Below are positions 58,687 to 64,000 of a stretch of DNA of 64,000 nucleotides, in pieces; position 1 is the stretch's first letter, and each line of letters begins with the position of its first letter. Under the pieces are notes generated by a model that was not told the origin of the DNA, did not search any database, and saw only the letters and a program-made list of their open reading frames with translations. Both the position numbers and the translations under genes were made by a program. Source of the stretch: Isoptericola halalbus (GTDB taxonomy: Bacteria; Actinomycetota; Actinomycetes; Actinomycetales; Cellulomonadaceae); contig VJZX01000001.1 of the NCBI GenBank assembly GCA_009663185.1, positions 248,001 through 312,000 on the forward strand. The letters are read 5' to 3'.

Positions 58687-59436
58687 TCACCCCCGCCGGG
58701 CCACGAAGACCCACTCCAGGCCCGGTCGGTCGGGCGCGTCCAGGACCTCGTCGACCTCGAACCCGGCGGCGGCCAGCGACGCCTCGATCTCGTCCCGCTC
58801 GCGGAACCGCAGCGTCGAGACCGAGGTGACCACGTCGCCGCCGGACAGGACGCCGCTCGGGAAGCGGTAGGACTGCTGGAAGGTGACCAGCGGGAGCGCG
58901 ACCTCCAGGACGTCGCTCCACATCTCGACCTGTCCGACGCCGGGGATGTCGCGGCGAGCCGACCTCCGCTCGCGGGTCCACCCGAGCCACGCCTCGCGGG
59001 CCGGCAGCCGGGTCTCGAACACGAGGGTGCCGCCGGGTCGGAGCGCGTCTCGGACCGCCTCGAGCGCCTGCGTCCAGTCCTCGTCTGTGCGGAACACCTG
59101 CGCGACGTTGCCGGTCATCGTCGCCAGGTCGGCGGCGAGCCCCAGGCCGGCGACCGCATCAGCCCCGCCCTCGACCCAGGTCACGTGCTCAGCGCCCGGC
59201 TTGCCCCGGGCGACCTCGAGCGACGCGGCGGCGGGATCGACGGCGGTCACGCGCACGCCCCGCTCAGCCAGCAGCAGGGCGAGCGCGCCAGTCCCGCAGC
59301 CGACGTCGAGCACACTGCCCGCGCCGAGGCGCTCGGCCAGCCCGACGTAGAGGTCCAGGTCGCCGCGGTCGTCGTCGAAGGCGTCGTAGAGCCGCGCGAG
59401 CCGAGGGTCCACGAAGATCGGATCGGGTGTGGTCAT
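58687..59436 (-). CDS. Class I SAM-dependent methyltransferase
   Basis: A 249-residue protein with SVLDVGCGTGALALLLAERGVRVTAVDPA, TMTGNVAQVF and RPGGTLVFETRLP. The C-terminal half is antiparallel sheet ending GLEWVFVARRG. It belongs with the 42566-43294 protein in one subfamily. It ends 7 bases from the convergent epoxide hydrolase gene. Substrate unknown. Confidence 0.82.
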   Translation of the reverse strand: MTTPDPIFVDPRLARLYDAFDDDRGDLDLYVGLAERLGAGSVLDVGCGTGALALLLAERGVRVTAVDPAAASLEVARGKPGAEHVTWVEGGADAVAGLGLAADLATMTGNVAQVFRTDEDWTQALEAVRDALRPGGTLVFETRLPAREAWLGWTRERRSARRDIPGVGQVEMWSDVLEVALPLVTFQQSYRFPSGVLSGGDVVTSVSTLRFRERDEIEASLAAAGFEVDEVLDAPDRPGLEWVFVARRG

Positions 59437-59466
59437 GGCATGGCACCATGCTGTGACAGGTGCCGC

Positions 59467-61086
59467 CTACCGCGCCCGCACGACCCGCCGCTCGTCCCAC
59501 ACGGGTGTGGGGCTCTCGCGCACGACGCCGTCCGTCCCGAAGACGAGGAACCGGTCGAAGCCGCGCGCGAACCAGCGGTCGTGCGTGACCGCGAGCACCG
59601 TCCCCTCGAACGCCTCGAGCCCCTCCTGCAGCGCCTCGGCGCTGGCGAGGTCGAGGTTGTCCGTGGGCTCGTCGAGCAGCAGCGCGGTGCAGCCCGCGAG
59701 CTCGAGCAGCAGGATCTGGAACCGCGCCTGCTGCCCGCCCGAGAGCCTGTCGAACGGGCGGTCGGCCGCCTCCGTCAGCTCGAAGCGGCGCAGCGCGGCC
59801 ATCGCGGCGCCCCGGTCGCGAGCATGGTCGGTCCACAAGATCTCGGTCAGGGTCCGGCCGGCCAGCTCGGGGTGCGCGTGCGTCTGGGCGAAGTGCCCGG
59901 GCACGACGCGCGCCCCGACCCGCCAGGTGCCCGTGTGCGCGACGTCGTCGCCCGCGAGCAGGCGCAGGAAGTGCGACTTGCCCGAGCCGTTCGAGCCCAG
60001 CACGGCGACCCGCTCGCCGTAGAAGACCTCGAGGTCGAACGGCTTCATCAGACCCGTCAGCTCGAGCGCCTCGCAGGTGACCGCGCGCACCCCGGTGCGG
60101 CCGCCGCGCAGCCGCATGCTGATGTTCTGCTCGCGGGGCGGCTCCGGCGGCGCGCCGGCCTCCTCGAACTTGCGCAAGCGGGTCTGCGCCGCCCGGTAGC
60201 GCGACGCCATGGCGTCGCTGTTCGCCGCCGCCTGGCGCAGCTCCAGCACGAGCCGCCTGAGCTGGGCGTGTTTCTCGTCCCAGCGCCGCCGCAGCTCCTC
60301 GAACCGCTCGAAGCGCTCGCGCCGGGCCTCGTGGAACGTCGCGAAGCCGCCGCCGTGCACCCACGCGTCGGCCCCGGCGGGTCCGGGCTCGATCGCCACG
60401 ATGCGGTCCGCCGTGCGCGCGAGCAGCTCGCGGTCGTGCGAGACGAACAGCACGGTCTTGCGCGTGGCGCGCAGCTGCTCCTCGAGCCACCGCTTGCCCG
60501 GGACGTCGAGGTAGTTGTCGGGCTCGTCGAGCAGCAGCACCTCGTCGGGCCCGCGCAGCAGCGCCTCGAGCACGAGCCGCTTCTGCTCGCCGCCCGACAG
60601 CGTCCGCACCTGCCGCCACTGCGCCGTGGGGTACGGGACGCCGAGCGCCGCCGTCGTGCACACGTCCCAGAGCGTCTCGGCCTCGTACCCACGCGCCTCT
60701 GCCCAGTCCGCGAGCGCCTGCGCGTACCGCAGCTGCGCGGCCTCGTCGTCCACCTCCATGATGGCCACCTCCGCCGCGTCCAGCCCGCGGGCGGCGTCGC
60801 GCACGCGGGGGTGCGCGACCGCGACGAGCAGGTCGCGCACCGTGCTGTCGTCGCGCACCGACCCGACAAACTGCGGCATGACGCCGAGCCCGCCGCTCAC
60901 GGTGACCGCACCGCCGCTGGGCCGCAGCTCGCCCGTGACGAGCCGCAGCAGCGTCGTCTTGCCCGCGCCGTTCGGTCCGACCAGCGCGGTCACGCTGCCC
61001 TCGGGAACCCGGAACGACAGGTCGCCGAGGAGGGTGCGCCCGTCGGGCAGGTCGTACTCGACGTGGGCGACGTCGACGTGGCCCAT
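59467..61086 (-). CDS. ABC-F family ATPase
   Basis: A 539-residue soluble protein with two ABC ATPase domains and no membrane part, the mark of ABC-F ribosome-binding factors. Domain 1: GPNGAGKTT, LSGGEQKRL, LLLDEPDNYLD. Linker about 255-330, charged and helical (RRERFERFEELRRRWDEKHAQ). Domain 2: GSNGSGKSH, LSGGQQARF, LLLDEPTDNLD. Some members protect ribosomes from antibiotics; the sequence does not tell which role applies here. ATG 61086 is chosen; GTG 61095 is possible. Confidence 0.9.
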   Translation of the reverse strand: MGHVDVAHVEYDLPDGRTLLGDLSFRVPEGSVTALVGPNGAGKTTLLRLVTGELRPSGGAVTVSGGLGVMPQFVGSVRDDSTVRDLLVAVAHPRVRDAARGLDAAEVAIMEVDDEAAQLRYAQALADWAEARGYEAETLWDVCTTAALGVPYPTAQWRQVRTLSGGEQKRLVLEALLRGPDEVLLLDEPDNYLDVPGKRWLEEQLRATRKTVLFVSHDRELLARTADRIVAIEPGPAGADAWVHGGGFATFHEARRERFERFEELRRRWDEKHAQLRRLVLELRQAAANSDAMASRYRAAQTRLRKFEEAGAPPEPPREQNISMRLRGGRTGVRAVTCEALELTGLMKPFDLEVFYGERVAVLGSNGSGKSHFLRLLAGDDVAHTGTWRVGARVVPGHFAQTHAHPELAGRTLTEILWTDHARDRGAAMAALRRFELTEAADRPFDRLSGGQQARFQILLLELAGCTALLLDEPTDNLDLASAEALQEGLEAFEGTVLAVTHDRWFARGFDRFLVFGTDGVVRESPTPVWDERRVVRAR

Positions 61087-61124
61087 GGCGTTCACCGATC
61101 CTTGAGGTGCAGAGGTACGTCGCG

Positions 61125-61130
61125 ACGCTA
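61125..61130 (-). promoter_or_regulatory. Putative -10 box of the ABC-F gene
   Basis: TAGCGT on the minus strand about 39 bases before ATG 61086, giving a short leader. Confidence 0.4.
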
Positions 61131-61208
61131 CGCGCCGGGCCGCGCAGGCCGCACGTGATTTCCGGACATCTGCGCACGATGTCGGCCCGGTGCGGTTGAC
61201 TGTCCTCC

Positions 61209-61502
61209 GTGACCGACGCGAACACCACCGACGACCCGGTCGGCGTGCCGGACCCGGCCACGCTGACCTACGAGCAGGCGCGCGACGAGCTCGTGCGCGT
61301 GGTCGGCCGGCTCGAGGCCGGCGGCGAACCGCTCGAGGTCTCGCTCGCGCTGTGGGAGCGCGGCGAGGCGCTCGCCGCGCGCTGCCAGGAGTGGCTCGAC
61401 GGCGCCCGCGAGCGCCTGGCCGCCGCGCAGGCGGCGTCCGGCACGTCGCCGGCCGCGCCGAGCGCCGACGACGTCGAGGCTGACGAGGCTGGGGAGGCCT
61501 GA
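61209..61502 (+). CDS. xseB: Exodeoxyribonuclease VII small subunit
   Basis: A 97-residue protein with the conserved [52 protein letters not shown] helical hairpin, which fits XseB. The C-terminal 20 residues are acidic. It starts at GTG 61209 and overlaps the sugar kinase gene by one base. The separation from xseA means the two subunits need separate promoters. Confidence 0.95.
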   Translation: MTDANTTDDPVGVPDPATLTYEQARDELVRVVGRLEAGGEPLEVSLALWERGEALAARCQEWLDGARERLAAAQAASGTSPAAPSADDVEADEAGEA

Positions 61503-62458
61503 TGGGCAAGCACGTTCTGGCGGTGGGCGAGGCGCTCGTCGACATCGTCCGCCGGCCTGACGGGTCGACGGCGAGGCACCCGGGCGGGAGCCTCGCGAAC
61601 GTCGCGCTCACGCTCGGCCGCCTGGGCCGCGAGGTGCGCCTGACCACCTGGCTGGGGCAAGACGAGCGCGGGGCGACGGTGCGGGCGTGGCTCGACGAGT
61701 CGCGCGTCGCGCTCTCCGCCGGCAGCGAGGGCGCCGCGCACACCAGCGTCGCGCAGGCGACGCTCGACGCGTCGGGCTCGGCCACGTACGAGTTCGACCT
61801 CGAGTGGCGCGTGCCTGACGGCGCGGCCGCGGACTCAGACACGCTCGCGGTGCACACCGGCTCGATCGCGGCGGTGCTCGCGCCCGGCGCCGCCGACGTG
61901 CGCACGCTCGTCGACGCCGCCCGCGCGACGTCGACCATCACCTACGACCCCAACGCCCGCCCCGTGCTCATGGGCTCGGCCGAGCAGGCGCGTCCTCGCA
62001 TCGAGGAGCTCGTCGCGCTCGCCGACGTCGTCAAGGTGAGCGACGAGGACCTCGCGTGGCTCGCGCCCGAGGTCGCGCCGCTCGACGTCGCGCGCGCATG
62101 GGTCCACGACCTGGGCGCGGCCGTCGTCGTCGTGACGTTCGGCGGCGCCGGCTCGACGGCGGTCGCGCGGTCCGGCGAGGTCACGGTCGCCTCGCGCAAG
62201 GTCGAGGTCGTCGACACCGTGGGTGCCGGCGACTCCTTCATGGGCGCGCTGCTCGACGGCCTGTGGTCCGCCGACCTGCTCGGCGCGGCGCGACGCGACG
62301 CGCTGCGTGCGGTCGACCTCGGCACGCTCGAGCGCCTGCTCACCCGGTGCGCCGCCGTCGCGGCGGTGACCGTCTCGCGCGCGGGCGCGAACCCGCCGTG
62401 GGCGCACGAGCTCGCGGCCACGGACGACGTCACACAGGACACCGAGGAGGTTCGATGA
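61502..62458 (+). CDS. PfkB family carbohydrate kinase
   Basis: A 318-residue ribokinase-fold sugar kinase. It has GEALVDIVRRPDGS at the start, the glycine-rich substrate motif HPGGSLANVALTLGRLGR, and the ATP-site DTVGAGDSFMGALLDGL with catalytic Asp. Fructokinase is a common assignment for such proteins, but the sugar cannot be fixed from sequence. It is translationally coupled on both sides (TGATG with xseB, ATGA with the carbonic anhydrase gene). Confidence 0.9.
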   Translation: MGKHVLAVGEALVDIVRRPDGSTARHPGGSLANVALTLGRLGREVRLTTWLGQDERGATVRAWLDESRVALSAGSEGAAHTSVAQATLDASGSATYEFDLEWRVPDGAAADSDTLAVHTGSIAAVLAPGAADVRTLVDAARATSTITYDPNARPVLMGSAEQARPRIEELVALADVVKVSDEDLAWLAPEVAPLDVARAWVHDLGAAVVVVTFGGAGSTAVARSGEVTVASRKVEVVDTVGAGDSFMGALLDGLWSADLLGAARRDALRAVDLGTLERLLTRCAAVAAVTVSRAGANPPWAHELAATDDVTQDTEEVR

Positions 62459-63096
62459 CACCGATCGAGGCATGGGCGGCGCTGCGCGCCGGCAACAAGC
62501 GGTTCGTGCTGGACGAGCCGGCCCACCCGTCGCAGAACGCTGCCCGACGCCGCGAGCTGCGCGCGGCGCAGCACCCGCACACCGTGGTCTTCGGCTGCTC
62601 GGACTCCCGGGTCGCCGCCGAGATCGTCTTCGACCAGGGGCTGGGCGACGTCTTCGTCGTCCGCACGGCGGGTCACGTCCTCGACACGACGGTCATCGGC
62701 TCGATCGAGTACGGCGTCGAGGTGCTCGGCGCCCCTCTCGTCGTCGTCCTCGGGCACGACTCCTGCGGCGCGGTCGCCGCAACCGCACACACGCTCGCGA
62801 CGGGTGAGCAGCCGCCCGGGTTCGTGCGCGCCGTCGTCGACCGCATCATCCCGTCGATCGCGGGCATCACGAGCCGCGACGGCGACGCGCTCGCCTCGGC
62901 CGCGTACGACCCTGACACGCTGCGCACCGAGCACGTGCGCCACACGGTCGAGATGCTCCAGGGCTACTCGGCCGCGCTGAGCACCGCGGTGCGCGAGGGC
63001 CGCGCTGCGATCGTCGGCGTCGAGTACGACCTCGCCGAGGGCTCGGCCCGGCTCGTCGAGGTGGCCGGGGACGTGGGCGAGCAGCCGGAGTCGTGA
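62455..63096 (+). CDS. Beta-class carbonic anhydrase
   Basis: A 213-residue zinc enzyme interconverting CO2 and bicarbonate. Zinc ligands are visible in FGCSDSRVA (Cys, with the Asp-Arg dyad) and LGHDSCGAVAA (His and Cys). The remaining signature RTAGHVLDTTVIGSIEYGV is typical. It is last in the xseB-kinase-carbonic anhydrase unit and precedes fumC by 45 bases. Confidence 0.94.
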   Translation: MTPIEAWAALRAGNKRFVLDEPAHPSQNAARRRELRAAQHPHTVVFGCSDSRVAAEIVFDQGLGDVFVVRTAGHVLDTTVIGSIEYGVEVLGAPLVVVLGHDSCGAVAATAHTLATGEQPPGFVRAVVDRIIPSIAGITSRDGDALASAAYDPDTLRTEHVRHTVEMLQGYSAALSTAVREGRAAIVGVEYDLAEGSARLVEVAGDVGEQPES

Positions 63097-63141
63097 CGCC
63101 TCTCACATCGGCTCGCGCCGCTGGTGCGGCACGATAGAGGC

Positions 63142-64000
63142 ATGACTTCCGACACCGTCGTCCCCGGCGCCGGCGCGCCCGAGACCGAGTACCGCATCGA
63201 GCACGACACGATGGGCGAGGTGCGCGTCCCCGCGCACGCGCTGTACCGCGCGCAGACGCAGCGCGCCGTGGAGAACTTCCCCATCTCCGGCACCCCGCTC
63301 GAGCGCGGGCACATCGAGGCGCTCGCGCGCGTCAAGAAGGCCGCCGCCCGAGCGAACGCCGAGCTCGGCGTGCTCGAGCAGGACGTCGCGGACGCGATCG
63401 TGGCCGCGGCGGACCGGGTGGCCTCGGGCACCCTCGACGAGCACTTCCCTGTCGACGTGTACCAGACCGGCTCCGGGACCTCGTCGAACATGAACACCAA
63501 CGAGGTGCTCGCGACGCTCGCCTCGCAGTCGCTCGGCCGGCCGGTGCACCCGAACGACCACGTCAACGCGTCCCAGTCCTCGAACGACGTGTTCCCCACG
63601 TCGGTGCACGTGGCCGCCACGGCCGGCGTCGTGAGCGACCTCGTCCCGGCGCTGAACCACCTCGCGGACGCGCTGGGTGCCAAGGCCCAGGAGTTCGCCG
63701 CGGTCGTGAAGTCGGGCCGCACGCACCTCATGGACGCGACGCCGGTAACCCTCGGCCAGGAGTTCGGCGGCTACGCGGCGGCGGTGCGCTACGGCGTCGA
63801 GCGCCTCGAGGCGGCGCTCCCCCGCGCCGCCGAGGTCCCGCTGGGCGGCACCGCGGTCGGCACGGGCATCAACACCCCCGCGGGCTTCCCGCAGCGCGTC
63901 ATCGAGCTGCTCCGCGAGGACACGGGCCTGCCGCTGACCGAGGCCCGTGACCACTTCGAGGCGCAGTCGGCGCGCGACGGCCTCGTCGAGCTCTCGGGCG
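63142..64000 (+). CDS. fumC: Fumarate hydratase class II (partial, C-terminus off window)
   Basis: Converts fumarate and malate in the TCA cycle. The first 286 residues are present: [51 protein letters not shown] and [20 protein letters not shown], all characteristic of FumC. The GSSxMPxKxNP signature lies beyond the window end. It corresponds to Rv1098c. Confidence 0.95.
   Translation, partial: MTSDTVVPGAGAPETEYRIEHDTMGEVRVPAHALYRAQTQRAVENFPISGTPLERGHIEALARVKKAAARANAELGVLEQDVADAIVAAADRVASGTLDEHFPVDVYQTGSGTSSNMNTNEVLATLASQSLGRPVHPNDHVNASQSSNDVFPTSVHVAATAGVVSDLVPALNHLADALGAKAQEFAAVVKSGRTHLMDATPVTLGQEFGGYAAAVRYGVERLEAALPRAAEVPLGGTAVGTGINTPAGFPQRVIELLREDTGLPLTEARDHFEAQSARDGLVELSG

Overview
The window is very GC-rich DNA with dense, often overlapping genes and many GTG starts. 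It comes from an actinobacterium. Marker genes support this: mshB (mycothiol), a deazaflavin (F420)-type oxidoreductase, a ZAS-type RseA beside an ECF sigma factor, a DUF3117 protein and a 7Fe ferredoxin next to dapC. A Cellulomonadaceae or other Micrococcales member is my best guess; that is inference from gene content only. No rRNA, tRNA, insertion sequence, phage or CRISPR was seen.

Layout. 1-3.3 kb: envelope-stress locus htrA-rseA-sigE (minus strand) with a divergent O-methyltransferase and a DUF3117 gene. 3.4-5.1 kb: FolP2-type dihydropteroate synthase homologue and a LOG-family protein. 5.3-7.2 kb: one gene fusing an ECF-like sigma factor, a zinc-binding anti-sigma motif, a membrane helix and a proline-rich outer domain. 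7.2-13.4 kb: lysine/cell-wall and central metabolism (dapE, dapD, gltA, dapC, fdxA) plus a lysozyme-fold membrane protein. 13.4-14.4 kb: an orphan small domain protein and a decayed glyoxalase gene. 14.4-19.3 kb: a coupled cluster tyrA, pheA, an ACT-like unknown and a VanW protein. 19.4-22.7 kb: a small membrane protein, mshB and typA. 22.8-42.2 kb: a 19-kb minus-strand transport block, in which two complete peptide (Dpp/Opp) ABC systems flank a LolCDE/MacB-like cassette of two ATPases and two giant FtsX permeases. 42.5-47.1 kb: accessory genes (methyltransferase, VapBC, DUF1697, small unknowns, F420-type oxidoreductase). 47.1-56.5 kb: ychF, DinB-like, double-GNAT protein, an ABC exporter, rmuC, ispH, xseA. 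56.5-61.1 kb: an accessory insert separating xseA from xseB. 61.2-64 kb: xseB, a PfkB sugar kinase, carbonic anhydrase and the start of fumC.

The core genes match the order of the Mycobacterium tuberculosis region from Rv1098c (fum) to Rv1223 (htrA): fum, xseB, xseA, lytB2/ispH, ychF, typA, mshB, fdxC, an aminotransferase, dapD, dapE, the Rv1205 LOG protein, folP2, Rv1211, Rv1220c, sigE, rseA, htrA. The unusual material therefore stands out as insertions into an old actinobacterial backbone.

Regulation that can be read directly: a sigma-E-type promoter (GGGAACC-N16-CGTT) in front of sigE itself, a recurring TANNNT box about 7 bases before start codons that predicts leaderless mRNAs, and strong hairpins between the solute-binding-protein and permease genes of both peptide transporters. 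The most interesting loci are the sigma/anti-sigma fusion (5.3 kb), the ACT-like protein coupled to pheA (16.3 kb), the FtsX cassette whose ATPase carries an AbrB-like tail (28.6-35.9 kb), and two decaying genes (13.7 and 56.6 kb).
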